Shown here: positions 1-16,431 of the stretch, one piece after another
Position numbering within the stretch: the first letter of the stretch is position 1
Layout of the letters: the number at the start of each line of letters is the position of its first letter
Source of the DNA: Chamaelirium japonicum
Lineage: Eukaryota; Streptophyta; Magnoliopsida; Liliales; Melanthiaceae
Length of the DNA: 64,000 nt
Direction: 5' to 3'
Assembly (NCBI GenBank): GCA_947650365.1
Contig: OX393550.1
Coordinates: 116,428,237 to 116,492,236 of the forward strand
The notes under the pieces: model-generated
What the model was told of the DNA's origin: nothing
The model's input: the letters and a program-made list of their open reading frames with translations, nothing else
The model's database searches: none
Position numbers and translations under genes: made by a program

Positions 1-3000
1 GAGAATTCCAACTCATTCTAGGTTTCGATGCTGGCCAAATAGGCACACCCGACTAATCGGGTGTCGACCTAATGGTGGCATAACCAAATGTGAGGAATTC
101 ATGCTATCGTCAATGGTTAATTAAATAATAGGCATCACTAGTGGAATCCTATCATAATAAGGTCGCTAGGACCCGAGGGGAAAGGGCATCCCTCTAACAT
201 AGATAATCAAATTATCGCATCGGGGTTCTTTACAAAAATATAAAAAACAATAGAAAGAAACAACCACACAATTGAATCAAGTTCAGGGTCCGACCCCTGA
301 ACCTAACTGGCACAGCGTAGGCTCTCTGTCTCCTTCGCAAGGCTCCTCGATCCGGTGCAAGCCTTTGTATACGATCTCCTGACGCTTTCGCCCTTTGCCG
401 TCATCGTGTATGCTTTGTCGGATCGCCATCGTCCTCCAAGATTCCGCTCGTCTTCCCGGTGGTGGATCTCCATAGCAAGTCCTCATCTTCAATCTGTAAC
501 CGAAAAAGCTCTAGTACGCTTCGAATAAATGCTCACTCGTACATAATTTCCTAGAAAGAAAAAGAAAATAAGCCTAATAACAAGCCTGGGAATCAAGGGT
601 GGTCAACTTCCACCACTTGCCCGACTATGGCTCTAAAACCTATCCACACACAGAAGAAAAACCATCCAGACAATATTCGCTAACACGGGGTCCGACCCCC
701 GGTAGCAAGCAATTACAAATCTAGATTATTTTAGAAGCGGCGTCCTACAAGAACAATTCATAGAACACACAAAATATACTATGCATGATCTATTCGTAGA
801 ACCCCGATGGCGGCACATACTATTCATGCGCGCACATGACGGTTTCATGAAAAAAAAATAAAACGCACACCACTACCGTGCCCTGATACCAATTGTTGGA
901 AATAAATCCATGGTAGAGACCCACAGCGGAAGCAAAGAGAAGGTCCAAAGACCGTGAGCGGTGTGCGTTACATATCAAAAATTTTATCGAAACGATCTAC
1001 ATATGCGTGTATGAATCTAGCATGGCAACTACACGAACCCCTAACGATGATCTAACGCGAAAGAATAGTCTAGCATGTATGCATGTTCTATCTATGTTAG
1101 ATCTACATGTTAGAGATCATACCTGCGTGCAGATTCTTTCACCGCGACAAGTTTCTTCTTTGTCGATGGAGACGGGCTCGGATCTGCTCAACATAGCTTC
1201 GGTGCGATGGTCATAACTTTTTTCTCCGAACTCCAATTGGGCTAAAATTTGGACTGCAGGTAGCCAACTTCGATATGCAACTTTTGCAATAAGTTTCACC
1301 TCGTTTAGACTTCTATAGCTCCCGAAATCATAAAAACAACATTGATTTTCTGTGCAGATTCTGGACAGGAAAAGGTTGCGGGAGATGCCTACTAGTTCAC
1401 CCGATCTCACACGATGCACGGTACCTCGTCGATGGATCTCTGAGTGCCTCCATCCGACGAGCCTTCTCCTTCTATGAAACACCACGCAAGGAAGACGAGT
1501 CGCCATCCAATGGCGCAAGCGAGGGAGAGAGAGATGAGAGAGAAGAAAAGAAGAGAGAAGAGGGGGGCGGCTAGGGTTTCCCCATGGCTTGGGCCTGCCC
1601 TAGGGCTTGCATCATGCATTGGCCGACCCCCCCTCTCCCCTTTACCTTATATAGGGCCGGCCTATCCATATGGATAGGGATGGTACAGATAAGGTTGACT
1701 GATTCAAACCTTTTCCTTGTATATCTCTTCTTTATCTTTATCTTTTCCTTGGTTTTGAAAACGGTCAAAACTAAGCCATTTTCTGCACCTCATGACCGAC
1801 CCTTTCATCGGAGGCAACAACCTTCTGAAATCAATGGGGCCGACCTTGACCAGTCTCTCAACACTTAGGGCCGACCCCCCTAGTACATAGTGGCACATGG
1901 TATGACCAAAATGCCCTTATGTCACTAGTTGGCCGTTCCTCGTGTACGAGACTTTGCAACGCACACATAAGTGAAGTGCACCAATGATTTCACTATTCTC
2001 TGAGGTTCCCGTAGGGTGCCTCTAGTGAAGTCAACTAGTCAACTCGCAACATGTCCCGGTGCATCGTACCCATGTGGCAAAGTCCACTTATGGCAATGAA
2101 TTGCTACATGCGTCTCTGCACTAACCTAGGGTTTCCCCTTAGTGCACACACGTAGCTATGCATCTACCGTGCACTAGTGCAAAGCACTCCCGGAGCGTAT
2201 ACTTGGACTTTTCACTTCCTCTAACTACGTTCTATGTTTCGATGAGATAGTATAAGAACCGTACATAATGTCGATAAGGTGGAACCTTCAGGGACCAGGG
2301 TTCATGGCTTCCAACTTAGACTCGATCGACACATTACCCGAGTGTACCATCGATCCTCTGAGTCCGAGTTAACCTACGTAGCCACCCAGAGTGCGACGCA
2401 GGCTGCACTCCAATTCCCCCGGAATTACTATGTTCTCCCTTATACCCCTGCTCTCTGCTTAGTATGGTAAATTCGATGTCCCTCTATCTGGTGCCATGAC
2501 GCAACTCGAGCGGTAGAGAATATCGTCAGACTCGAGTGCTCATATGACTCGGTTCTTTCCAAGTTGACCACATACATCGTATCTCTGATTACTCTTCCAA
2601 GTAACCGGATCCGTCACCAGTCCAACTGATGACCACCTGGCCAGGGTTTAATACGACGTAGGTCAGACCAAGGAACGCACCTCCCGTTAGGGGTGTGGAT
2701 AGCCTGCAGGAGTGACATACTGATGCAACACCATCCGGGTATCCCAGTACACCGTGGTTTTGGATCACTGCATCCGGATCCTTACACATTGGTGCGCCAA
2801 AGCACCACACAACTGGTTAGTCCACCAGACATGGTTCCTCAGGGTTTATGACCGTTTTACCCTAAGCAGAAACACAATTTAGTGCACCGGTGTTTGCTCA
2901 CCGATTTGTGCACCGTGTTGGTTTCGTTCGGCCACAGACATTGTGCCTGGTAATGATCGTGGTGGAGACACTCACGCTCTGTCATCCCAACAGCTTATCC

Positions 3001-3221
3001 TGATAGGGCGACCAACCCTAATCAGAGCTGCGAACGTATTTAGGTTACATGGGACCAGTCCCTTGAGTCTCCCACTCAAGTGGATTACCATGTAGCCATG
3101 GCTCTCTATTCTGTAATCAGAACACGTACTAAGGTACGTACCAATATGCAATCCTATACTATCAACCATACATAGCTAAACTATAGGTTTTTACGAGCTG
3201 TAGACCTCACCAATTCTAACA
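1..3221 (-). mobile_element. Partial LTR retrotransposon: one long LTR plus start of the internal region
   Basis: The LTR covers 894-3221 (2.3 kb). Read on the minus strand it begins TGTTAGAA and ends TTCCAACA, so its ends are short imperfect inverted repeats of the TG...CA type. Two bases inside lies a primer-binding site close to the initiator-Met tRNA type (TGGTATCAGGGC, 881-892 on the plus strand). This sets the orientation: 1-893 is the first part of the internal region and the rest lies beyond the window. A TATA box (CTATATAAGG, about 1646-1655) divides the LTR into a U3 of about 1.6 kb and an R-U5 of about 0.75 kb. No gag or pol domain is visible in the 893 internal bases, so copia versus gypsy cannot be decided. 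Fossil; incomplete in this window. Confidence 0.8.
1646..1655 (-). promoter_or_regulatory. TATA box of the LTR promoter
   Basis: CTATATAAGG on the minus strand inside the 894-3221 LTR. It lies about 750 bp upstream of the primer-binding site, the expected relation for an LTR promoter. Inferred from position and consensus only. Confidence 0.55.
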
Positions 3222-4927
3222 GTCGAAGGGTAGGGGTAAGGCCACTATCCGCTGTCATACGGACGCGATAAGCTTTTGATTCTTTTATCGCTCATCGAAC
3301 TTCCACCCATCGGCTCTTACGCTCTATTTTGATTCAATTTCTATTGTGTTTAATGTGATAATGGGTTGTGGGAGCAGTACGAAATTTGGGATAAATCGTT
3401 GAAGATGATGAAACGTGATGTAGATACTTTGGTAATTATGTGATTATATTAAATTATTTATATTTTACCTGGTTAGAGGGTAGGGATCCCGTGCACTCAA
3501 GGGTCGTGAACCACCCTGTGCGTACAGTCAAAGATAAGTTGGTTAGGGGTCACGGACAAGAGTTGTGGTAAATCCAATAGGAGATGCTCTCGAGTCGGGA
3601 TTGGCCTAGCAACCCTGTCCTGGGGAGTTGAAGTCCCTAGTAAAGCAAGTTGGGTGGTAGAGCTCCACCGTGAAAGACGGGAAACCCCTTATGATAATCT
3701 AGGTGATTTAGTGCATGGTGTTGGTGGATGCACGGCGAGAGAGTTGGTCCTCTATATCGAAATAAAAGTCCCTATAATAATGCCCGACCGAGGGCAGGAT
3801 GAACAAAATATCCGGGGTTAACATTAGAGTGTGTGTTTATCTTTTTCTTAATTTAAAATTGTATGACTGTTTACACCATATCCTAGTGGCAGTGGGAATT
3901 GCATGTGAATGTAGAAATTGCATGGACACATAGGACGTCGTTGAAAATATAGCTTGACAATTAAGTTAATCAGTAAAATATTTTAAAATACGAGCGTTGT
4001 TAACTATTAAAGCCGTTAGCTTGTCACTAGCCATGTTAATATGGCTAATCTTTCAAATTTATTTTTGGGGGCTACTCATTCCCACGAGTAGACTTTTTTG
4101 TATGTTCAGAGGCTTAGGAGTAGCAGTAGTAGTCCAGAGGCGGAGTTGGAGTCGTAGCTTGTCCTTCTTTTTAGTATGTCGTTTTAGCTGTAGTTTTCTT
4201 TCAGATTGTGTACTTGGATTGAAATGGAATAAGAGTTTTTTTTTAGTATTATGTGATTGTTAGTGGTGATGATCCAGTTGAATCCTTCTGGGTAGGCCTC
4301 TCCTCAAGACCCCAAGTCTAGAATAGCTTACAATGAAAATATAAGTGTTTAAATGACCCAATTAACTAGCCTAGTAGATAGGACCTCTAAACCAGTTCAC
4401 CCGAGTATTAGGAAGTGGGTGAGATTACTTGGCTAGCCGTCGGAGGCTTGAGCCTTGTGCTCCCTTAGTGGGACTTCTGTCAGTATATAGTGGCACCGTT
4501 AGGTCACACATGCTGAGAGGATAGCCTTTTTGAGGGTCGAGCTTGGTCTTCTATCTGTTAACAAATTTATATTTCTCTACTGTTTAATAAAATATTTTCA
4601 AAATAATTAAGTTTAAATTATCCTTTCTTATTTCTCCATCTTCTTTCTTTCCATGTGTGAGAGCGCAATAGAAGCCCGGAGATGACCCCAATTGGTATAG
4701 TTAAGTGACCAGACCAAAACCTTCTTTTTTTTTCCCACCTCACACCCCATGAATCGGTCTTCAGATTTATGAAACGTGACATATGAGATGGATGTATTCA
4801 TGCCAACCATTTTGTGATTATAGTCTTGAGAGGTTAATTTGTAGCCACTTATAAGATCATTATATTGCATTTGTATATTAGCTAGGTTGTGTTTTATATT
4901 ATGTTGTTGTGTGACAGCGGTGTTTAG
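3222..4927. other. Intergenic, no gene seen
   Basis: AT-rich DNA between the first LTR and the hAT-type element. The open frames are short and resemble nothing recognisable. 3480-3800 is less AT-rich and may be old repeat, but no ends were found. Confidence 0.5.
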
Positions 4928-5463
4928 TAGGGGTGGCAATTCTTGACCCGACCCGCCAACCCGACCCAAACCCGACCCGAAGTTAGCGGGTTTGGGTTTG
5001 GCCTAAACAGGTTCGGGTCATAAACGGGTCGACCCGATTGACCCGTTTATTTAATGGGTCGGGTTCGGGTTTGTACTTATAACCCGATTGACCCGACTTG
5101 ACCCGTTTAACAAATGGGTCGTGTCAACCCGACCCGACCCGACCCGACCCAACCTAACCTGAACCAACCCGACCCAACCCGATCAAACCCGGCCCAATCC
5201 GACTGGTCTTTACCCAACCCGACAGGTTTACATGGGTTCTGTTGACCCAACCCGAGCCAACCCGACCCGACATGACCCGACCCGTTTAGTAAACGGGTTA
5301 AACGGGTCGGGTCGGGTCAACCCGTTTATTAGGCAGGTCGGGTTTGGGTTTAAGTTTTTGACCCGTTTATTAAACGGGTCGGGTTCGGATTGGGTGTTTT
5401 GCCCTTATACATATGTCTCAACCCGACCCGAACCCGACCCGACCCGACTCATTGCCACCCCTA
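4928..5463. mobile_element. hAT-type non-autonomous element made of GGGTC words
   Basis: The ends are perfect 13-bp inverted repeats, TAGGGGTGGCAAT and ATTGCCACCCCTA. Both sides carry a perfect 8-bp direct repeat, GTGTTTAG (4920-4927 and 5464-5471). An 8-bp duplication and a TAGGGGTGGCAA end are typical of hAT transposons. The interior is a degenerate array of GACCC/GGGTC words with interspersed GTTTAT, reading as GACCC on one side and GGGTC on the other. No transposase is encoded. A second, more decayed copy lies at 32708-33169. Confidence 0.85.
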
Positions 5464-5471
5464 GTGTTTAG

Positions 5472-7207
5472 GTCACTTTAATAAGTTGTGTGTGAAACTG
5501 ATGTTTTGATAAAGGCAATCACTTCGACGGACAAGAGGCAACATAGTAAGGGGGGTTGGCTGAAGACAATATGGGTGGTGGTCATCATAAGTAGAAGGTG
5601 GCCAGGAAAGTGCCGATAGGTGCGAGCATTACTTTCATACTATATATTAAAATGGAACCTTGTCTCAAATTAGCCTCATATACTTGATGGGAAAAAAACA
5701 CATTTTATTCTTATAAATCAAACCCTACAAAACTAGTCTAATTACGTATTGACCCCTTGTAATATTATATTTGCAGATCAACACTCCAAAACATACACAG
5801 TTGTGTATATTCACCCCTCCCTTATTATCCAACAACATAAAAGTGACTTTAGCACGGCGTGCTTCTGACCAGACATTTGTCCAAATGACCATTTTACCCA
5901 TGGTCAGATGGTGACTTACCATACGCACAACTTTATATGTACACTGTTGGGGCATCGCAAATCATAACTAGTTAATCTAAGATAAGACCTGAACTATACA
6001 GACTAGAATCATAACTCTGATACCATCAAAACAGGAACTATGATATGGAGTCTTGATGCTCCAAGGCCAATTTCTCCTTGACATCTTAAGTATGAGCAAG
6101 TTTTCTGACCACCACCCATGTAGGGCCCCATCAACACTGTCGTCGCTTGTGCAGCCTACCTCCTCCCCCCTCTTTCTTTCTCCCTCCCTCCTCCTTCTTT
6201 CTCTTACTCCCTCCTCCTTGTCGGAACCCTAATCTATCGTGTCGGTGGCTATTGGCTCACATCATTGTCCGTGGGAAGCACCGTCTTGGTATGAAAAATG
6301 CTCAGTGTCAACCCCCCGAACATTTTCACACCATGTCGATTGCTACCCACCACTGACGATACAGGCCTGTAGCCACCAACACGGTGGATTAGGGTTCCAG
6401 TGAGAATGAAGGAGGAGAAAAAGTAGAAGGAAGAATGTGGAGCATTGGAGAGAAGGAGGAGGAAGAAGGTGTAGCAAGTAATGAGTAGGAGAAAGGAGTA
6501 CTGGAAGGAAAAGGAAGAAGAAGGGGGGTGCTGGTGACGATGGCGAGAGAAACAGTGATATGCAAAGCTATAGGCTCACATTAGGCGTCTAGAAAAATAA
6601 TGACTATTGGCTATTTGCTAGCAAGCCTAGAAAAATAATGACTATTAATATACAACGCTAATGGGTTGGCTATGTTTTTCCATGTAAATTTTGGGTTTCC
6701 TTTCTGTTGTTTTCTGGTTGTTTTTCTTTAGTGATTATTTTCCCTTCGTCATCTTTCACGATCAGGGTTAGGGTTTTGTTACACTTGGATTCGTCTCCTG
6801 GACTGCAAGTAGGCTAGCCGCCATTTTCTTTTATGTGGACTAGGTGCAGTGGCAGTGCCAGGAATTCACTACAGTGGACGTAACTTTTGCTTGGCTTTTA
6901 AAGTTTTGTCCCATTTCTACCAATAAAGGATTTGAATTGACTACAAAAATACTTCGCTTTCAGTTCATAAGGACACAAAAATCTTTTATCCAAAACAGCA
7001 TTACATAAGAAATTGTGAATAACTATCTAGAGAGAGAGAGTAGGGTTTCAATCAATCACTTCATCGGCCACTGATTTCGAGCAGAGGATGGCAAGAGTGG
7101 ATAGGGATGAAGTCTCGGAGAAAACAATTCGAGTCGTAAGATTATGCGAGGATATCGAAAGGTAGTCGTGGGATGAACGAGAGAGACGAATGCCGATTTT
7201 TTTTTTG
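5472..7207. other. Intergenic, no gene seen
   Basis: No recognisable coding sequence. 6160-6225 is a CT-rich tract, and 6400-6540 is purine-rich (AGAAGGAGGA words). A 20-base sequence around CTAGAAAAATAATGACTATT occurs twice between 6588 and 6650. None of this looks like a gene. Confidence 0.5.
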
Positions 7208-7405
7208 AATAAATTACACTTTACCCACTTAAAATTAGCTTAAAACACTTAAATCCCTTGGTTTATTTTGTTCCAAATGGCTCCCTAAAGCTTGAAATGT
7301 TGGCACAATACATACTTTTGTCAACTACATTATTTCCTCATTAGATAATCTTTACCTGATCAAACCTGAATTGAAGGGTGTAAAATGCAGTTTTTAATGC
7401 CGATG
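7208..7405. mobile_element. Degraded MITE, relative of the one at 41810-42033
   Basis: It begins with AAATTACACTTTACCC and contains the same ordered blocks as the intact copy in the FRIGIDA-like gene: a 'TTGTTCCAAAT' block, a 'TGGCACAA' block, and 'CTGAATTGAAGGG' followed by 'AAAATGCAGTTT'. The right terminal repeat is not clear, so the copy is incomplete. Confidence 0.5.
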
Positions 7406-7783
7406 CATTGAGCCTATCTCCACTTCATTGGTCTGGATTTACCCCCACTGAGCCTATGTTGGCCCTGTCTCTAACTAAGTGGAGGAGGAGAAGGATTCCC
7501 ATGAGGTCAAATGTCGGCCAGTCGGACCGGTTGTAAGCTTTGTGTGGGCCCGACGTGTTGATTGTGCAGTTAGCAGGAGTGTGATTCATGTTTCAGGTCT
7601 CCTGTCATCGTGAGGCAATGATGCATGCCGGATCTACACAGGGATCACTACCAGGACCGACCGACCAGAGAAGATTTGAACGCACACATCAATCATATCC
7701 TTCCTGGATACTAGAGTCAGTCTATGGTGCGGTGGATTATCATACGGCTAACGTGCGGCCATCTCCATGGTGGGCACGTGTAG

Positions 7784-7786
<3 letters not shown>
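7406..7786. other. Intergenic, no gene seen
   Basis: Short spacer between the degraded MITE and the first (TA)n tract. Nothing recognised. Confidence 0.4.

Positions 7787-7873
<87 letters not shown>
7787..7873. repeat. (TA)n microsatellite, left flank of foldback A
   Basis: 87 bp of uninterrupted TA. It marks the left edge of foldback element A. Long IYIYIY-type open frames across this and the other TA tracts are artefacts of the repeat. Confidence 0.95.
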
Positions 7874-9195
<1,322 letters not shown>

Positions 9196-9209
9196 TTATA
9201 TATATATAT
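9196..9209. repeat. Short (TA)n between foldbacks B and C
   Basis: 14 bp of TA separates two complete palindromic elements. Confidence 0.85.

Positions 9210-10949
<1,740 letters not shown>

Positions 10950-11007
<58 letters not shown>
10950..11007. repeat. (TA)n between foldbacks E and F
   Basis: 58 bp of uninterrupted TA. Confidence 0.9.
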
Positions 11008-12838
<1,831 letters not shown>

Positions 12839-12841
12839 TAG

Positions 12842-13160
12842 TCTATACTATATACTAAAACGGAAGCCTCTCTCCCATGTTGTGACACGTGGACGTCTTT
12901 TAAAGAACCATAATCATTATTCCATGTGTGAGCACGGCTCAGTTTTAAATCCTATTAAAAACCTACCATAAAGATAATAAAACACTCATTCAATAGCATT
13001 TAATTATCATTTGATGTTAATCTCTCTCCCCCTCTCTCTCTCTCTAACAAGTGAATCACACTCACTTTAGATTTCATACTTCTTCGAACAGTTGTGATGT
13101 CATATGTGCCAAATGGCTGTGCATCAAGCTCATCTGGGCATTGCCCGGGTTTCTTACTAG
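12842..13160 (+). mobile_element. Helitron copy 2 (type b)
   Basis: A 319-bp copy, starting TCTATACTATATACTAAAA three bases after copy 1. It ends with the hairpin GGGC-ATT-GCCC, a GGTTTCTTA spacer and CTAG. Its interior differs from copy 1. It is repeated at 13575-13893 and, more diverged, at 14212-14525. Confidence 0.85.
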
Positions 13161-13571
13161 TCTATACTATATACTAAAACGGAAGCCTTACAAGGAGCTT
13201 CCGCCATGTGGCAGAATATTAATTTTAATTTAAGCCTCATAAATACTGACACGTGGAGCTCTATTGAAGACGGGTTCTATAAATGAAAAGTTAAACCCAT
13301 TTATCTATGAACCATTTTACCCGATGCCCATAAATGGAAAGTTAAACCCATCTCTCCGTATGCCCATTAATGCTCTCATGAATCATGATCTATTCTTTTC
13401 TTAATGGTGTTTGAATTCGATGGTAGTGATTTCTCCCGATGCCCATAAATAAAAATTAAAATCCATTTCTCTGCATGCCCATTAATGCATGCCCATAAAT
13501 AAAAATTTATAATATATTATTATTTATAATTTTAATATTTTATTCCGTGCATTGCACGGGTTCAATACTAG
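13161..13571 (+). mobile_element. Helitron copy 3 (type a, duplicate of copy 1)
   Basis: It abuts the CTAG of copy 2 with no spacer. It has the same length as copy 1 (411 bp) and every stretch compared by eye is identical at a constant offset of 733 bp. Together with copy 4 it forms a tandem duplication of 12428-13160. Confidence 0.85.
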
Positions 13572-13574
13572 TAG

Positions 13575-13893
13575 TCTATACTATATACTAAAACGGAAGC
13601 CTCTCTCCCATGTTGTGACACGTGGACGTCTTTTAAAGAACCATAATCATTATTCCATGTGTGAGCACGGCTCAGTTTTAAATCCTATTAAAAACCTACC
13701 ATAAAGATAATAAAACACTCATTCAATAGCATTTAATTATCATTTGATGTTAATCTCTCTCCCCCTCTCTCTCTCTCTAACAAGTGAATCACACTCACTT
13801 TAGATTTCATACTTCTTCGAACAGTTGTGATGTCATATGTGCCAAATGGCTGTGCATCAAGCTCATCTGGGCATTGCCCGGGTTTCTTACTAG
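13575..13893 (+). mobile_element. Helitron copy 4 (type b, duplicate of copy 2)
   Basis: 319 bp at the same 733-bp offset from copy 2, also apparently identical. It ends with the GGGC-ATT-GCCC hairpin and CTAG. Confidence 0.85.
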
Positions 13894-14211
13894 TATAATA
13901 CTAAAATGGAGTCCTCTCCTCCGCGTTGTGACACATGGACATCTTCTAAAGAGCCAGAACCCTTCTTCCGTGTGTGAACACAGTTCTCTCTTATAAATCA
14001 TATAAAATCTATACCCATTCAATGATAGTTAATTATCATTTTATATTAATTAAGAAAATCATGAGTATTGTCTCTCTTCGATCAGCAAATGAATCAAATC
14101 TGGACGATTGAATCACAATCACTCTAGATTGCATACTTCTTCGGGCGACTATGATGTCGTCTTTCCAGATGGCATCAAGTTCATCCGGGTATTGCCCGGG
14201 TTTATTACTAG
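13894..14211 (+). mobile_element. Helitron copy 5 (type c)
   Basis: It starts TATAATACTAAAATGGAGTCC-like, without a clean TC, directly after the previous CTAG. It ends with GGGT-ATT-GCCC, a GGTTTATTA spacer and CTAG. Related to type b but clearly diverged. It recurs at 14526-14843. Confidence 0.75.
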
Positions 14212-14525
14212 TACTATATACTAAAACGGAAGCCTCTCTTCCATGTTGTGACACGTGGATGCCTTTTAAAAAACCATAATCATTCTTCCATATGTGAACA
14301 CAGCTCAGTTTTCAATCCTATTAAAAACCTACCTAAAGATAATAAAACATTCATTGAATGGCATTTAATTATCATTTGATGTTAATCTCTCACCCTCTCT
14401 CTCTCTCTCTAACAAGTGAATCATACTCATTTTAGATTTCATACTTCTTCGAATAGTTGTGATGTCATCTGTGCCAAATGGCTATGCATCAAGCTCATCT
14501 AGGCATTGCCTGGGTTTCTTACTAG
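14212..14525 (+). mobile_element. Helitron copy 6 (type b, diverged)
   Basis: It starts TACTATATACTAAAACGGAA, a shortened 5' end, and ends GGCATTGCCTGGGTTTCTTA then CTAG. It is like copies 2 and 4 but with scattered substitutions, so it is older than the 733-bp duplication. Confidence 0.75.
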
Positions 14526-14843
14526 TATAATACTAAAATGGAGTCCTCTCCTCCGCGTTGTGACACATGGACATCTTCTAAAGAGCCAGAACCCTTCTTC
14601 CGTGTGTGAACACAGTTCTCTCTTATAAATCATATAAAATCTATACCCATTCAATGATAGTTAATTATCATTTTATATTAATTAAGAAAATCATGAGTAT
14701 TGTCTCTCTTCGATCAGCAAATGAATCAAATCTGGACGATTGAATCACAATCACTCTAGATTGCATACTTCTTCGGGCGACTATGATGTCGTCTTTCCAG
14801 ATGGCATCAAGTTCATCCGGGTATTGCCCGGGTTTATTACTAG
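14526..14843 (+). mobile_element. Helitron copy 7 (type c, duplicate of copy 5)
   Basis: Same length (318 bp) and apparently the same sequence as copy 5 at a 632-bp offset. It ends with CTAG, followed by TATATATATA, the continuation of the host microsatellite. Confidence 0.75.
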
Positions 14844-15000
14844 TATATATATATATTAGGGTAAAACGATCAATAAAGTCGAGCACATTTGATGCACCTA
14901 TAGGTCTTAGAATGAGTTGATTTTTGATATGTGGCTCATCAAGGGGTAGATGATCACCCTCAAAAAAAAAAAAAATCTACACATGCGATCATTAACTTGG
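14844..15000. repeat. (TA)n and a half-copy of a B-type foldback element
   Basis: Short TA tract, then about 130 bp containing TTTGATGCACCTATAGG, TCTTAGAATGAGTTGATTTTT and GATGATCACCCTCA. These are the core words of foldback B, present only once. It appears to be a truncated relative. Confidence 0.5.
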
Positions 15001-15523
15001 CCTCACATTAATCTATTGTACCACATACCGACTCCTGGATACCAATACTATTATATGGAAAATACTATTTAGCCTGAAACGTCCAACCAGAACATGTCCC
15101 GATGATACCACCCAGGCCCCACCGTTAGCCCGCAAAGGGACGCTGTGATTGGATGCCACGTCATTCTGGTTGAACATCCGGGTTAAACATTGGAAGGCCA
15201 AAGACCGCTAACTCCTCCCTTAATATTTTGGCGGGGGTGGGGTGGGGGTGGGGGTGGGGGGTGGGGTGGGGGGGGGGGGGGGGGGTCCGCACAGAAGCTG
15301 GATGTAGGGTTGAGCACGCAGCACAGGGATTGAAATCCGAACACCTCCCGCCGTTAAATGGTCGGAGTTTTGTGCTTGGGCGCTTCCCGACTTCAACATC
15401 TGACACCGAAACTTCATGCGTTCCACCACATGCATGCCATTGGGCACCAGCTCTCAGACCTCATCAACTCACCCCTCAGCTCTCTCCCATAAATGGACCA
15501 CAACCATCAGCACCCCTCTATCC
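15001..15523. other. Upstream region of the GASA gene
   Basis: Contains a G-rich run (15233-15285, words GGGGTGGGGGT and a 17-base poly-G). CCCATAAATGG at about 15488 is a possible TATA-like element. No coding sequence recognised. Confidence 0.45.

Positions 15524-15576
<53 letters not shown>
15524..15576. repeat. (GA)n microsatellite abutting the GASA start codon
   Basis: About 26 GA units run without a gap into the ATG at 15577, so the presumed 5'-UTR ends in pure GA. GA tracts are binding sites for plant BBR/BPC GAGA-binding proteins; a regulatory role here is inference. Confidence 0.9.
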
Positions 15577-15580
<4 letters not shown>

Positions 15581-16431
15581 AGCACCTCCACTCCACCGTT
15601 GTGGCTCTCCTCCTCATCCTCCTGACCGCCTCCCACCTACAAGCAGCCCCGACCCCGGCCCCATGTCCAGCCAGCACAGGTAAAAACCTTTTCCGCGTGC
15701 GCACACATGCACACAATATTTAAATACTACACTGCCCATAATGCTAAAATCACAAATGCTACTCTTCACTGCAACAAAGAGAATCAATTGGCAATTACCC
15801 TTTAGCTACAGATTGATTTCAATGTAGCGGTTTTTTAAGAACAAGATTTAAAAAATAATAAATCAGATTTTTGCTACAGTAAAATCGTTGTAGCAATTGC
15901 CAATCTTTATTATCAAATTATTACTCTTTGCAACAGGGATATTAATATAGCAATTTTGTTTGAGAAATCATATTTTCTTAAAAAAATTACTACAGTGAAA
16001 TCATTGTAGTAAATTGTTACTTTTTATTACCGAATTGTTACTCTTCATGTAATTTCCTTGTATAGCTGCATGTAAGAGTAAAATGGATTTTTCCTCAAAC
16101 AAAAGATCATTCACAAAATGCATCTCTTTACCTGTCCTTATCGCTAAATACGATCCATTTAAAGGACCTACCACCAATTTGCTCTAAAAACTATGGGGTG
16201 TTTTGAGGCTCACGATCGTCAATCTGATCTCTGCCCGTGTTTGCAGCATCGTGCGGCAGCAAGTGCCAGGTGAGGTGCGCAAAGGCGGACGCGCAGCCAC
16301 GGTGCCTCAAGTACTGCAGCATCTGCTGCGCTAAGTGCAACTGCGTCCCCTCCGGCACCTACGGCAACAAGGACGAGTGCCCCTGCTACCGCGACATGCA
16401 CACCAGCAAGAACAAGCCCAAGTGCCCATGA
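15577..16431 (+). CDS. GASA/snakin family secreted cysteine-rich peptide
   Basis: Two exons, 15577-15679 and 16247-16431, joined across a 567-bp intron with GT (15680) and AG (16246). The product has 95 residues. Residues 1-23 are a signal peptide with a leucine-rich core (VVALLLILL), followed by a short Pro/Ala-rich linker. The C-terminal 60 residues are a complete GASA domain with all twelve cysteines in family spacing: [12 protein letters not shown], then [28 protein letters not shown] and the C-terminal KPKCP. Members are apoplastic peptides regulated by gibberellin and other hormones that act in growth and defence; which role applies here cannot be told. The start is fixed by the signal peptide. 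A poly(A) signal AATAAA lies at 16517-16522. Intact. Confidence 0.93.
15680..16246 (+). other. GASA intron with TACAGTA/TGTAGCA words
   Basis: AT-rich intron. Between 15800 and 16030 words such as TTTGCTACAGTAAAATCGTT, TTGTAGCAATT and ATTACTACAGTGAAATCATT recur in both orientations, suggesting an old palindromic repeat. Similar words occur at 36300-37300 and 54440-55300. Confidence 0.5.

Noticed and set aside
4263-4997. 88-codon hydrophobic frame at 3997-4263 as a small membrane protein gene
   Set aside because: AT-rich intergenic DNA, no recognisable motif or gene context; chance open frame. (Intended span 3997-4263.)
5995-6030. CTCTGATACC near 6016 as an LTR primer-binding site
   Set aside because: No TG/CA LTR boundary lies next to it and no repeat partner was found.
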